The position numbers and the translations under genes were made by a program. Positions 1-8,078 of a stretch of 59,923 nucleotides of DNA are shown piece by piece (within the stretch, counting starts at the first letter, position 1; each line of letters begins with the position of its first letter). The DNA comes from Gemmobacter lutimaris (lineage in GTDB: Bacteria; Pseudomonadota; Alphaproteobacteria; Rhodobacterales; Rhodobacteraceae). The notes beneath the pieces were generated by a model. That model was not told the DNA's origin. It saw nothing but the letters and a program-made list of their open reading frames with translations, and did not search any database. The stretch spans positions 1-59,923 of the forward strand of contig NZ_QXXQ01000021.1 of the NCBI RefSeq assembly GCF_003570715.1. Reading direction: 5' to 3'.

Positions 1-129
1 AAAAAAATACTTCCAGATAGGGAGGAAGCAGGGCGTGGGGCCATAAGATCGGCGGTCGCGCTGCGGAGGCCGAGGACTGCGGGGAAAAGGCGCAGGTGTT
101 CTGCTTTGGGATGCGCCACGCCAAAGCAA

Positions 130-250
130 GGGGGGGGGGGGGCGTAGGAAGGTTGCGCTTCACCCGAAAACCAAACCGAGCCAGCCTTCCGAGATTTTGG
201 CCGCCGCCCCCCCCCCCCCCCCCCCACCCCCCCCCCCCCCCCCCCCCCCC
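130..250. repeat. Poly-G and interrupted poly-C homopolymer tracts
   Basis: A run of 13 G (130-142) is followed by 19 C (207-225), one A (226) and 24 C (227-250). No credible gene covers them; any reading frame across the tract gives only polyglycine or polyproline. Tracts this long are rare in bacterial DNA. They may be a genuine slippage-prone locus or an assembly or sequencing artefact. The rest of 1-515 holds no gene I can support. Confidence 0.9.
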
Positions 251-518
251 TCGTTGATCGGCGCCGCGCTTACGGGCGGTTCTCTATTGATAGATTTACC
301 CACCCTTAAGAATGTGAGCCAAGGCCGCCATATCTGGTTATAAGTCTGCAATGGAATCATGACCATGGAAGTGTGTGGCTCGGAATTGCGCGTGTGACTT
401 GTGGTTCTGGGGGAGAATCTCAAGGTTAAAGTCGCGCAGGCTGATGTCGCCTTCTTTGGGTCTGGTTTCACGCGATAACATACTCAGGCTTCGGCCAGGT
501 TTGTTATCGCACCTTTCC

Positions 519-621
519 ATTTGTCCGTCCTGGACAAACTGCGCTACCCTATGCAGTATTTATCGCAAAGGGTAGAACCCGCCCAACTGCGCAGGGAATT
601 CATATTCCCTGCGTTTTTTTT
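519..621 (+). ncRNA. Candidate small RNA with three stem-loops
   Basis: Three consecutive hairpins lie in a stretch without a gene. The first pairs TTTGTCC (520-526) with GGACAAA (532-538). The second pairs CTACCCT (544-550) with AGGGTAG (569-575), extended inward by TGC/GCA around a ten-base loop. The third is a perfect ten-pair stem followed by eight T (590-621), a textbook intrinsic terminator. No open frame ends sensibly just upstream of the terminator, so an independently transcribed small RNA is the simplest reading. No clear promoter was identified and I do not recognise a named family. The first hairpin could instead be an operator. Confidence 0.5.
590..621 (+). terminator. Rho-independent terminator
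   Basis: CGCAGGGAAT (590-599) and ATTCCCTGCG (604-613) form a perfect 10-bp stem with a four-base TCAT loop, followed by eight T (614-621). The orientation suits plus-strand transcripts, so it most likely ends the candidate small RNA just upstream rather than the minus-strand regulator that finishes at 660. Confidence 0.85.
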
Positions 622-659
622 GCGCGTGAGAGGCAAATAGAAATGCTCTCAATCTCGGG

Positions 660-1316
660 CTAGATTATGTCCTTAGATTGAGCAATTATTACAGCGTGGG
701 TACGGTTATGCGCGCCGAGCTTTGTGAATATAGATCGCAAGTGCATTTTTACAGTCACTTCGCTAAGGCCCATTTCCCAAGCAATGATTTTATTGGTTTT
801 GCCTGCCGCAACCAAGGTCAGAATTCTCAGCTCCCGCGGCGTAAGCGCCGCAGGGTTACGCTTGGCATCCAGATCCTTGGCGGCGCCTTCGCCAAATCCG
901 ATTAATATGTCTGACGGCAAGAAAATCTGCCCCGAGCGCACCAGGCGCAACGCGGCAGCAAGCGATTGCAATGGAAGTGTCTTCGGAATGAACCCCCGAG
1001 CACCATTCTGGATAGCGGACACTACAAAGTCGGGTCTTACACTCCCCGAAAAAATGACAACGGCCGTCTTGGTTTCAGCCTTGATGATATCAATCACCGA
1101 CTCAAGGCCGATCATTCCAGGCATCAGCACATCCAGCATCACGATATCAAAGCCGCCAGGCGTTACAAGCGCCTCCTCCACGGCCTCCCGGCTATCCACT
1201 TTGGCGACCACGAACTCGCCCCCCGCCTGAAGCGTCGCACCAACTGCGTCACTCATCAGCCTGTGGTCGTCGGCGATCAAAATCTTGATCACATCCGTGG
1301 CTTGCATTGTTACCAT
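660..1316 (-). CDS. NarL/LuxR-family response regulator
   Basis: A two-domain DNA-binding response regulator of 218 residues, a normal length for the family. The N-terminal receiver has the acidic pair in ILIADDH near residues 13-17 and the likely phospho-acceptor Asp62 in VMLDVLMPG. The C-terminus carries a LuxR-type helix-turn-helix from about residue 155 (LTPRELRILTLVAAGKTNK then LSEVTVKMHL). The ATG at 1316 is preceded by a GGAAA at suitable spacing; a second ATG at 1307 is possible. It is divergent from the periplasmic protein and hybrid kinase at 1551-4589, which are plausible partners. An inverted repeat in the shared intergenic region is a candidate binding site. The target genes are inferred, not shown. 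Confidence 0.88.
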   Translation of the reverse strand: MVTMQATDVIKILIADDHRLMSDAVGATLQAGGEFVVAKVDSREAVEEALVTPGGFDIVMLDVLMPGMIGLESVIDIIKAETKTAVVIFSGSVRPDFVVSAIQNGARGFIPKTLPLQSLAAALRLVRSGQIFLPSDILIGFGEGAAKDLDAKRNPAALTPRELRILTLVAAGKTNKIIAWEMGLSEVTVKMHLRSIFTKLGAHNRTHAVIIAQSKDII

Positions 1317-1421
1317 TTGTGGATTTCCACTATAGTGATCTTCACTATTCTATATAAGGCTTCGGCCCTACGCACTACAGCGCACAGGGTAGTGCCGACA
1401 ACCCTGCATCGCCCCAAATGG

Positions 1422-1448
1422 GGACAACTATCTAAAGATAGTTTGTCC
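1422..1448. promoter_or_regulatory. 27-bp inverted repeat, candidate operator
   Basis: AACTATCT and AGATAGTT are perfect inverted halves separated by AA (1426-1443). They are flanked by GGAC on the left and GTCC on the right with one extra T. The site sits between the divergent response regulator (start 1316) and the gene starting at 1551. The right half plus flank recurs at 6473-6490 between two other divergent genes of the same signalling block, which suggests a common regulator, perhaps the LuxR-type protein encoded next door. Confidence 0.55.
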
Positions 1449-1550
1449 GGACCATTTGTATATGGCAAGCTTTGGTATCCCAAGAAATCTTGATGTCTTG
1501 CCGGTCCAGCGTAGTTGTCAAGCGATCACATCGTAGGAGAAGCATTGGTT

Positions 1551-2066
1551 ATGTGGTTGTCAAAGCTCAAATTTATCGGTCTGTGCCTCGCAACCTTGGT
1601 CTTCACCCAGGTCGCAGCGGACCTGCACGCTGCCACGACCGGGGACCCGGCAGATCAGGGCGTCCTTCTGCGTCTGGTCGGGCCCTCGGGTGAAGAACGC
1701 CAATTGACCATGGCCGATTTGGACGCGCTGCCACAACATAGCTTCACGACAGGCACGCTCTGGACCAGTGGCCCCAAACTGTATTCAGGACCGAGCCTGC
1801 ACGACACCTTGGCGCTTGTCGGGATGACGGACGAAAGCAGCGTCATTGCGGTTGCCGCCAATGATTATCGAGTAGACTTCAAGCCCGGCGCGATCGAATC
1901 CGATGTTCCCATCATTGCAACTCGCATTGATGGCCAACTCTATGGCCTGCGCGAGCGCGGGCCACTTTGGATAATCTATCCTTTCGACTCAAATATCCGC
2001 TTCCAGACGGAAGTGGCTTATTCGCAAAGCATCTGGCAACTGGTCGAATTGCACGTTAGTCGCTGA
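1551..2066 (+). CDS. Exported molybdopterin-fold (SUOX-like) protein
   Basis: A 171-residue protein with an N-terminal signal peptide (FIGLCLATLVFTQVAADLHA) and a small domain resembling the molybdopterin-binding fold of sulfite-oxidase-type enzymes (VRLVG-like start, LTMADLDALP, YSGPSLHDTLALVG, ending QSIWQLVELHV). Such short versions usually sit beside sensor kinases and may act as periplasmic ligand or partner proteins rather than enzymes. I see no cysteine that would serve as molybdenum ligand. The ATG at 1551 is preferred because AGGAGA lies 11 bases upstream; a TTG at 1515 would add 12 residues. The hybrid kinase begins 9 bp downstream, so the two are probably co-transcribed and functionally linked. 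Confidence 0.65.
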   Translation: MWLSKLKFIGLCLATLVFTQVAADLHAATTGDPADQGVLLRLVGPSGEERQLTMADLDALPQHSFTTGTLWTSGPKLYSGPSLHDTLALVGMTDESSVIAVAANDYRVDFKPGAIESDVPIIATRIDGQLYGLRERGPLWIIYPFDSNIRFQTEVAYSQSIWQLVELHVSR

Positions 2067-2075
2067 GACGCTTTC

Positions 2076-4589
2076 ATGAGTTTAATCAGTGCAAGTTTAT
2101 CAGAGAGCAGCAAAAAGCTCAGACGAAGATGGGTGCTCATATTCTTTGTCGTAATTCTGCCATGCTTCATACTGCTGGCATTACAGACCCTTCTCATACT
2201 GAGAGGAAGCCAGCAATTCCGTTTCCAACAACTTGATAACGGAACATGGATAGTGGGGCAGCTGGAGGTTGATCACAAGAATCTCTTGATCAGTCTTTCA
2301 TCCCTGCTGATCGAGCCACAGAAAAATGACGCCCCCCTGACGGATTTGCGCAGGGTTTTCGAGGTCTATTACAGCCGCATCGATGTGGTGCGTTCTTATA
2401 TTGATCGCACCGTCAGCGGCCATGTCGAAGACAGCACGGCGCTGAAAAAGCAGCTTTCCGCGATCACAACCAATCTGGAGGAATTGGCAAGACGCATCGA
2501 TTCCGCACAAACACTTGACCACGATGAAGTATTAAAACTTCTGATGACAGCGCGGGCCGCAACCAGCGACATACGGAACTTGGCCGTCGATGTCCTGATG
2601 ATCGAGAACGAACACGCCCGTGACGAGCGCTTGGCCCATGATGGCCTCATCGAGAAGTTCATATTTATGAACGTGATCGTGATCGGCATCCTCGGATTGA
2701 TGATCGCGCTTCTCCTTCTTGCCGAGCGCGATGCCCTGCGTCAGGCCGAGAAAATGGCACAGGTGGGAAGCATGCTCCGCAAGCTGGCCCATGCGTCGAT
2801 TGACGGTATCGTGGTCTGCGACGACGACGGCAGAATACTGGAAATCAACCCTGCGATTGAACGCATGTTTGCCTATGACCGAAACACGGCCATCGGTCAG
2901 CATGTTTCAGACCTGTTTTCGCGTCACCGGGTCGGTGGCGGCGCACAAGCAAGCAGGAGCCTTTTGCGCCGTGTCAGCGGCCTTGGGCTTATGCAGGGGT
3001 TCGCACGGCGTTCCGATGGGTCCGTCCTGCCGGTGGAGTTCTCTGTCGTTGACGAAAAGGGCATTGATGGCGATCTGGTACATATTGGTTTCATTCGTGA
3101 CATAACCCAGACCCTTGCTGAGCGTCGTCGCCTGCGGAGGGAACGGGGCAATGCTGCGGCGGAGGCAAGAGACAAGGCCCGGATCTTTTCGACCCTCAGC
3201 CATGAATTGCGCACGCCATTGCAGGTAATCGCCGCCGCACTGGCGCTCATGCGGGATCCGGCGCGAGGGGCAACCGACGAGGCCGTGCGAATAGCCGAGG
3301 CCGAAGTCGAGACGGCGCTTGACCAGATCGACCATGTGATCGGCGCTGCCCTGCCGACACCGCTGTCATCTGCAACATTGGTCAGCGGATTTGCACCAGT
3401 GCGTGAAATGACCGAGCTTTGCGACCGCATGCGCCTGCTGGCCAGCGCCCGCGGCCTTGAACTTGTGCTGAACCCGTCGGTTCCTGCCGGTCTGCGTGTA
3501 ATGGGTTCCGCAGCAGCCTTCCGGCGGGCGCTGCGCCACCTGCTGAACAACGCCATACGCTTCAGCCATACAGGACGAATAGAGGTCCGCCTGATCGCGG
3601 AAAACCCCGGCTGGCTGCGTCTTGAAGTTGAAGACGAAGGCGTCGGCATATCGGATCACGAACAAGCCCGCATTTTCGATGACTTCATCCATTTCGGCGA
3701 CCCGCTGGAAGATGGCAGCGGTCTTGGTCTGGGCCTTTCGGTCGTCCGCGATGCGGTTCGCCAGTTGAACGGCTCTCTGGGTCTGGCCAGCATCCTCGGA
3801 GAGGGTAGCGCTTTCTGGATCGAATTTCCGGCGCCGTCGCTCGATCCTGCGGAAGATGGGGCAAGCGCCCGTCTGCGGGTGCTGGTTGTGGATGACAATC
3901 CCGTCAACTGCAACATGGTCGCCCGCATGGTAACCAGCATTGGCCACATTGCCGACGAGGCAGGTTCAGGGCAGGAAGCTGTAGTGATGTCGGGGAACTG
4001 GCGTTACGATCTGATCCTGATGGACATCAACATGCCGGGTCTTGACGGGATCGCGGCCACCGCCCGCATCCGCGGCCATGGCCTGTCAAGGGAGGCCCGC
4101 ATCGTCGGCGTGACAGCCAATGTGCATTCCCGCGACATAACCCGACTGGCGGAAAGCGGTATGGCCCCCGTTTTGATGAAGCCGGTCAGTATCGAGACGC
4201 TGACGGCCCTTCTGAATGGCGATAGCCAATGGACGCCCCTGCCTGAACCGCCGCAGCCAGAGACAGACACCGTGCAGGAGACACTCGCCCTTCTCCGCGA
4301 GGTGATCGGCTCCCCGCAGGTCGATCAGATCATCGTGGAGTTTCTGGACGATTGCGGTGCGCTGTTGTCTACGGACATCCCGGCGAACCGCACCGCCGCA
4401 GAATGGCGCGATTTTGGGGCACAGGCCCACCGATGCGCCGGAATGGCAGCTATCATCGGCGCCACAAGGATGCATCAGGGCCTTTGCAGGCTGGAATTCG
4501 CCGCCGAAGAAGCCGACCCGGAAGTTGTGGCTGCGGGGATCGGCGAATGCCGGATTTATCTGTCACGTCTGCGCGGATGCCTGCTGTGA
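2076..4589 (+). CDS. Hybrid sensor histidine kinase with PAS, receiver and HPt domains
   Basis: An 837-residue membrane sensor. Transmembrane helices near residues 19-42 and 195-216 bracket a periplasmic, largely helical sensor. A PAS domain follows (about 235-345). The HisKA domain has His376 in STLSHELRTP. The ATPase domain shows the N box (LLNNAIRF), G1 (DEGVGIS) and G2 (GSGLGLGLS). A receiver carries Asp650 (LILMDINMPG), and a C-terminal HPt domain has His785 in HRCAGMAAIIGA. This is the full phosphorelay set His-Asp-His, so an external response regulator is the expected output; the LuxR-type one at 660-1316 is the nearest. The gene follows the SUOX-like gene by 9 bp and overlaps the convergent kinase gene by 34 bp. 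Confidence 0.93.
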   Translation: MSLISASLSESSKKLRRRWVLIFFVVILPCFILLALQTLLILRGSQQFRFQQLDNGTWIVGQLEVDHKNLLISLSSLLIEPQKNDAPLTDLRRVFEVYYSRIDVVRSYIDRTVSGHVEDSTALKKQLSAITTNLEELARRIDSAQTLDHDEVLKLLMTARAATSDIRNLAVDVLMIENEHARDERLAHDGLIEKFIFMNVIVIGILGLMIALLLLAERDALRQAEKMAQVGSMLRKLAHASIDGIVVCDDDGRILEINPAIERMFAYDRNTAIGQHVSDLFSRHRVGGGAQASRSLLRRVSGLGLMQGFARRSDGSVLPVEFSVVDEKGIDGDLVHIGFIRDITQTLAERRRLRRERGNAAAEARDKARIFSTLSHELRTPLQVIAAALALMRDPARGATDEAVRIAEAEVETALDQIDHVIGAALPTPLSSATLVSGFAPVREMTELCDRMRLLASARGLELVLNPSVPAGLRVMGSAAAFRRALRHLLNNAIRFSHTGRIEVRLIAENPGWLRLEVEDEGVGISDHEQARIFDDFIHFGDPLEDGSGLGLGLSVVRDAVRQLNGSLGLASILGEGSAFWIEFPAPSLDPAEDGASARLRVLVVDDNPVNCNMVARMVTSIGHIADEAGSGQEAVVMSGNWRYDLILMDINMPGLDGIAATARIRGHGLSREARIVGVTANVHSRDITRLAESGMAPVLMKPVSIETLTALLNGDSQWTPLPEPPQPETDTVQETLALLREVIGSPQVDQIIVEFLDDCGALLSTDIPANRTAAEWRDFGAQAHRCAGMAAIIGATRMHQGLCRLEFAAEEADPEVVAAGIGECRIYLSRLRGCLL

Positions 4590-6364
4590 GCAACCAGGTT
4601 CCGGCGCCCGAACAGGGAAGGCTCCGGGCCAAGCAGCTCGCTGATTTTTCTGGCCAGATGCACGCCTTTTTGCAGGGCTGCATCATAGCCGGAATTTCGG
4701 CAGACGCTGAGCAGATTTTCATCCAGATGCGCGGAATGGGCGACGACAAGCGGGCCGCCGGAAGATCGGCCACCTGTTTTTTCGCGCAGGTCAGATACAA
4801 AAGTGGCGGGGTCGAAATCAGGCATCCGCAAGTCTGTCAGGACCACTGCGGGCCATTCACCAGCGGGAATTCGTGAAAGCGCCGCCAGAAGCGCGTCAGC
4901 CCTGTGGAAACTCTGCGTCACCGCGCCCATCTCCCGCAATTGCTGTTCTATCAGATCGCGGATTGGTTCGCTGTCATCGACCACCCAGATGCGCCGGTTC
5001 CGCAGCAGATCTTGCCCTGAGTCGGGCGGAACGGCTTCCTCCATCGTCAACGACAGGCGGAATGTCGTGCCAGCACCGGGTTCGCTTACCATGGCGATCC
5101 GCCCGCCCAGAAACCGGACGAGCTGTCCGACCACGGCAAGACCCAGCCCTTGCCCCGCAACGCCGGCAGGATTGGACGATGCGCTGCGCTGGTGCGGCGC
5201 AAAGACCGCCCCCTGATCCATAGGCGGGATGCCGGGCCCGGTGTCGGAAATTACAATGGTGACCTGCCGCCGCCTGGCCTTGGCCGGGGTGGCCATGAGC
5301 GTCAGCGTGATCTCGCCTTCTTTCGTGAACTTTGCCGCATTGTCCATCAGGTTCATCAGGATCCGGAACAGGGCGGTGGGATGTGTCGTGACCCATACAG
5401 GGCAGGAACCCAGCGACAGTTTCAGATCATTCCCGTGCGCGTCGCACCGCAGGCGGTTCACCGCGGCCAGCTGCGTAAGGAACGACCGAAGCTCCACCAC
5501 TTCCAAGGCAGGCAGAGCGTCATCCAGCAGGGCGTTCAATTGCCCCAGCGCCAGATTGGCGGCCCGCAACGTCGCCTGAACATCGCCCGAAACGGTCTTT
5601 TCACGCGTCGCTTCGCCGACCATCGCCTGGACCGCCCAAAGCCCGTTGCGCAGGTCGTGGCGCCGCATGTCCGCTTCCAGCATGGTATCGAAGCCAGAAG
5701 GCCGGCGCTGGTCCGACAAATCCGACGCAAGCCGCGCCGCGTATTGGCGCAGCACTGGCATCAGCACGGCAAACTGCACACCCAATAAGATCAGGACGAC
5801 CCCCAAAGCAAAACCATGCCTGGTGCGCAGGAGCGGCGCAGGACGATCAGGGCGGACGTAAAGCAGCCAGAGCCGGGGCGACTCGCGCAACAATACAGCC
5901 TGTGTGCGAACAGGGCCGATGCCAGCCCCAACCGCCCAGGTTCCCGAACCGGACAAACTGCCCGAAAGCAGCCCATCGCGCAGCCAGAGCGGCAGTTCCG
6001 GCCGTCGTGGCGATACATCGGGGACGTTTTCAACGATGATCTCAAGGTCAGGCCCGATCATCGCAAACCATCCACCTTCTTCTGCAAGGCCACCGACCGC
6101 GGTGTGGAACGCCTGTCGCAGGCTGGCGCCTTCGGGCAGTGTGACGCGGCCGGGCAAGGGCAGGCCACCCTCGACGGCAACAGCCCCCAAAAGCGCGGTC
6201 TGGCGGATCGCCGTGTCAGCGGAAGTGCGTTCGGCCCGCAGCGCGAGCAGCCCGAAACCCGCTGCGGCCACCATCGCAGGCAGCAACAATACGGCAATCA
6301 GCCCCGGCAACATCAGGCGGTGCCCCCACTTCAAGTTCTTTCCCTGACGTCTGGACGGCCTCAT
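4556..6364 (-). CDS. Hybrid sensor histidine kinase with C-terminal receiver
   Basis: A 602-residue membrane sensor kinase. Hydrophobic helices at about 18-40 and 184-204 flank a periplasmic domain. The phospho-acceptor region has His236 in MRRHDLRNGLWAV, an H box less typical than the HELRTP type. The ATPase domain shows NLMDNAAKF, DTGPGIP and GQGLGLAVV. A C-terminal receiver has the acidic pair in VVDDSEP and Asp511 in VVLTDLRMP. There is no HPt domain. Its last 34 bp overlap the end of the convergent hybrid kinase. It is divergent from the receiver-like gene at 6662, across an intergenic region with the half of an inverted repeat also found at 1422-1448. Confidence 0.92.
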   Translation of the reverse strand: MRPSRRQGKNLKWGHRLMLPGLIAVLLLPAMVAAAGFGLLALRAERTSADTAIRQTALLGAVAVEGGLPLPGRVTLPEGASLRQAFHTAVGGLAEEGGWFAMIGPDLEIIVENVPDVSPRRPELPLWLRDGLLSGSLSGSGTWAVGAGIGPVRTQAVLLRESPRLWLLYVRPDRPAPLLRTRHGFALGVVLILLGVQFAVLMPVLRQYAARLASDLSDQRRPSGFDTMLEADMRRHDLRNGLWAVQAMVGEATREKTVSGDVQATLRAANLALGQLNALLDDALPALEVVELRSFLTQLAAVNRLRCDAHGNDLKLSLGSCPVWVTTHPTALFRILMNLMDNAAKFTKEGEITLTLMATPAKARRRQVTIVISDTGPGIPPMDQGAVFAPHQRSASSNPAGVAGQGLGLAVVGQLVRFLGGRIAMVSEPGAGTTFRLSLTMEEAVPPDSGQDLLRNRRIWVVDDSEPIRDLIEQQLREMGAVTQSFHRADALLAALSRIPAGEWPAVVLTDLRMPDFDPATFVSDLREKTGGRSSGGPLVVAHSAHLDENLLSVCRNSGYDAALQKGVHLARKISELLGPEPSLFGRRNLVAHSRHPRRRDR

Positions 6365-6472
6365 TTCTGGAAACCTGCTCCTCTGCTCGATGTGGCAGGC
6401 ATCTTCGACCCTCCCGAAACGGGTCTTTCACCATGGGAGGCATCGTTCAAGCCTTTAGGCGTAGAGTGATAC

Positions 6473-6490
6473 CTAAAGATAGTTCTGTCC
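6473..6490. promoter_or_regulatory. Second copy of the shared box (half-site)
   Basis: CTAAAGATAGTTCTGTCC at this position matches the right half of the inverted repeat at 1432-1448 (CTAAAGATAGTTTGTCC) except for one inserted C. The left arm is poorly conserved here. It lies between the divergent kinase (start 6364) and the receiver-like gene, a promoter position. Recurrence in two regulatory gaps of one signalling block supports a regulator site. Confidence 0.5.
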
Positions 6491-6661
6491 CGCCTTTCGA
6501 CAATTGGCGCTGCGCGATTCAGTAAAGATATGAGTCGAAGGGAGCATGGAGCACGTCCCGGCATGACGACAAATAACGCAAGATATTCAGGCCTGAATTT
6601 CGCGGCTTCCACAGTCCGCTCGGCTTGGTCAGCATTCATGTCGCGGCCGGGTTCAACGGGT

Positions 6662-7099
6662 ATGTCACATGTGCACCAGCCCAAACAGAGCCTCTTGGCC
6701 TGGCCAATCCATATCTTTGGCGTCGGCCCCGGACAGGCTGGAACGCTTATGGGATGGCTGACCGAACAGGGCATCATGGCGAAACGCCACCGCAAAGCGG
6801 ACCCGTTGTCAGAGATCAATAAATTGCACGAAGGAAGTCTGCTTTTTATTGATCTGGATGCAATGGGTGGTATCGCTTTCGCAGCCGACCGCATTCTTGA
6901 ACTCCGTCGGCGGAGAACTGATCTGGTTGTCGTTCTGATGTCGCGCGATTTTTCGGGTCATGACTTCTCGGCAGAACGCCTGCCGTTCGCGGATGCCTCA
7001 TTGAAGCTGCCCTGTTCGTTTGCGGCAATTGAGGAAGCTGCCGCAGAAGCCAGACAAAACAACGCCCTATGGCGGAAACGTGGGATGAATCATGCCTGA
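6662..7099 (+). CDS. Receiver-like domain protein of unknown role
   Basis: A protein of about 145 residues with an alpha/beta pattern resembling a response-regulator receiver: HIFGVGPGQAG at the start, then LLFIDLDAMGG (possible acceptor Asp), VVVLMSRDFS (Ser at the switch position) and ASLKLPCS (Lys-x-Pro). The acidic pair that binds magnesium is absent at the first strand, so phosphorylation is doubtful and it may be a pseudo-receiver. There is no output domain. The start is uncertain: ATGs at 6530 and 6563 in the same frame would lengthen it. It overlaps the next small membrane-protein gene, so the pair is probably one transcript. I cannot assign a function. Confidence 0.5.
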   Translation: MSHVHQPKQSLLAWPIHIFGVGPGQAGTLMGWLTEQGIMAKRHRKADPLSEINKLHEGSLLFIDLDAMGGIAFAADRILELRRRRTDLVVVLMSRDFSGHDFSAERLPFADASLKLPCSFAAIEEAAAEARQNNALWRKRGMNHA

Positions 7100-7286
7100 C
7101 AACGAAGAAGCCGGCATGTGGGTCAGTCTTTTCATGGCCGTCCCTCTCGCCCTTGTTTTCGCGCTCACCCATTTCTTCTGGATGGGGGGAACTGCCTTGG
7201 CTTCGCTACTTGTTTACGCGATCAGCGGAAACCTTCTGTTTGCAGCGCTGGCGTTTTCTGTCCGCCTATGGCGCAGCAGAAATTGA
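7092..7286 (+). CDS. Small two-helix membrane protein
   Basis: A 64-residue protein with two hydrophobic segments (about 10-31 and 35-57) and a basic C-terminus (RLWRSRN). Its ATG overlaps the end of the preceding receiver-like gene by 8 bp, which suggests translational coupling. An intrinsic terminator follows at 7308-7327. No known family is recognised. Its position directly before the exported-protein operon suggests, but does not prove, a link with it. Confidence 0.6.
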   Translation: MPDNEEAGMWVSLFMAVPLALVFALTHFFWMGGTALASLLVYAISGNLLFAALAFSVRLWRSRN

Positions 7287-7307
7287 AAATCGCCCGTCTT
7301 TATTGAT

Positions 7308-7327
7308 CCGCCGCTTTGGCGGTTTTT
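7308..7327 (+). terminator. Rho-independent terminator
   Basis: CCGCC (7308-7312) pairs with GGCGG (7318-7322) around a GCTTT loop, followed by TTTTT. It ends the 6662-7286 transcript and separates it from the exported-protein operon that starts at 7497. Confidence 0.7.
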
Positions 7328-7410
7328 CCGTTTTGATTTCGCGCCATGAATTTGCGCAAAATCCAGTTGGCTCCCCCAGAACCTATCCCAAATGATCAAT
7401 ACACCCATCC

Positions 7411-7433
7411 CTTTGATAGCCTGTTGATCAAAG
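7411..7433. promoter_or_regulatory. Inverted repeat upstream of the fibre operon
   Basis: CTTTGAT (7411-7417) and ATCAAAG (7427-7433) are perfect inverted halves with a nine-base spacer, 64 bp before the operon's first ATG in an AT-richer gap (7328-7496). It is a candidate operator for the lipoprotein-HfaA-HfaB-paralog operon; the binding protein is unknown. Confidence 0.4.
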
Positions 7434-7496
7434 TCGATGCGTTTTATGTTTCAGAAGCGGTTAGCCGTGGAAAATAACGCAAATTCAGGATAGTAG

Positions 7497-8075
7497 ATGT
7501 ATTCCTATCGGGTTTCAGCAATAGGCGCGGCGGTCAGCGCGCTGGCCATCTCCGGTTGCACCGCGCCTGTGTCGCGGCACAGCAGCTATGACGTGACTCC
7601 GGTCTATTGCGTGCAGGCGCCTCCGGGTTATGTTATCTCGCAGGACAAATGGGATCCCTATCTCGTTCCCTGCCCGGCAGTTGCAGCGGCGCCGCTCAAT
7701 CAAGTCGAAGCGGCGGCCACATCGGGTGGCGGCGGCGGAAGCAACCCCAACGACGGCACCAACAATGGCGGTGGCTCCAACAACGGGGGCGGGTCCCACA
7801 ATGGGGGGTCGCATCACGGCGGCAGCGGCAGCGCCTCGGCCTCCGCGTCCAATGGCTCGACCAGTGCCTCGGCAACCGGCGCGCAGGGCGGCAGCGCCGC
7901 CAGCTCGGCGTCGGGCGGCAGCAGTTCGTCTTCGGCCGCTGGCGGTGGCAAGAATGATGGCGCTGCGGCCGCAGGCGCGTCAGAGGGCAGCAGCTCGTCT
8001 TCGGCCACGGGCGGCGGCGGTTCGGCCTCGGCGGGCGCTTCAGGCGGTTCGACCTCGGCTTCGGTGTCCGGCTGA
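7497..8075 (+). CDS. Gly/Ser-rich lipoprotein, first gene of the fibre operon
   Basis: A 192-residue exported lipoprotein. The signal peptide ends in a lipobox-like AISGC (Cys about residue 21). A short folded-looking segment with TPVYCVQAPPGYV and VPCPAV follows. From about residue 78 the rest is low-complexity Gly, Ser, Ala and Asn (GGGSNNGGGSHNGG, then ASASNGSTSASATG repeats), which suggests an extended, flexible cell-surface tail. ATG 7497 has an AGGA six bases upstream. It precedes the HfaA-like gene by 3 bp and is probably co-transcribed with the CsgG/HfaB-type secretion gene. The family is not recognised; an accessory or anchoring role in the fibre system is inferred from position. Confidence 0.6.
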   Translation: MYSYRVSAIGAAVSALAISGCTAPVSRHSSYDVTPVYCVQAPPGYVISQDKWDPYLVPCPAVAAAPLNQVEAAATSGGGGGSNPNDGTNNGGGSNNGGGSHNGGSHHGGSGSASASASNGSTSASATGAQGGSAASSASGGSSSSSAAGGGKNDGAAAAGASEGSSSSSATGGGGSASAGASGGSTSASVSG

Positions 8076-8078
8076 TCC

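Noticed and set aside
160-471. Minus-strand reading frame with a polyglycine run
   Set aside because: It exists only because the poly-C tract has no stop codons in this frame; composition is not protein-like and there is no ribosome site.
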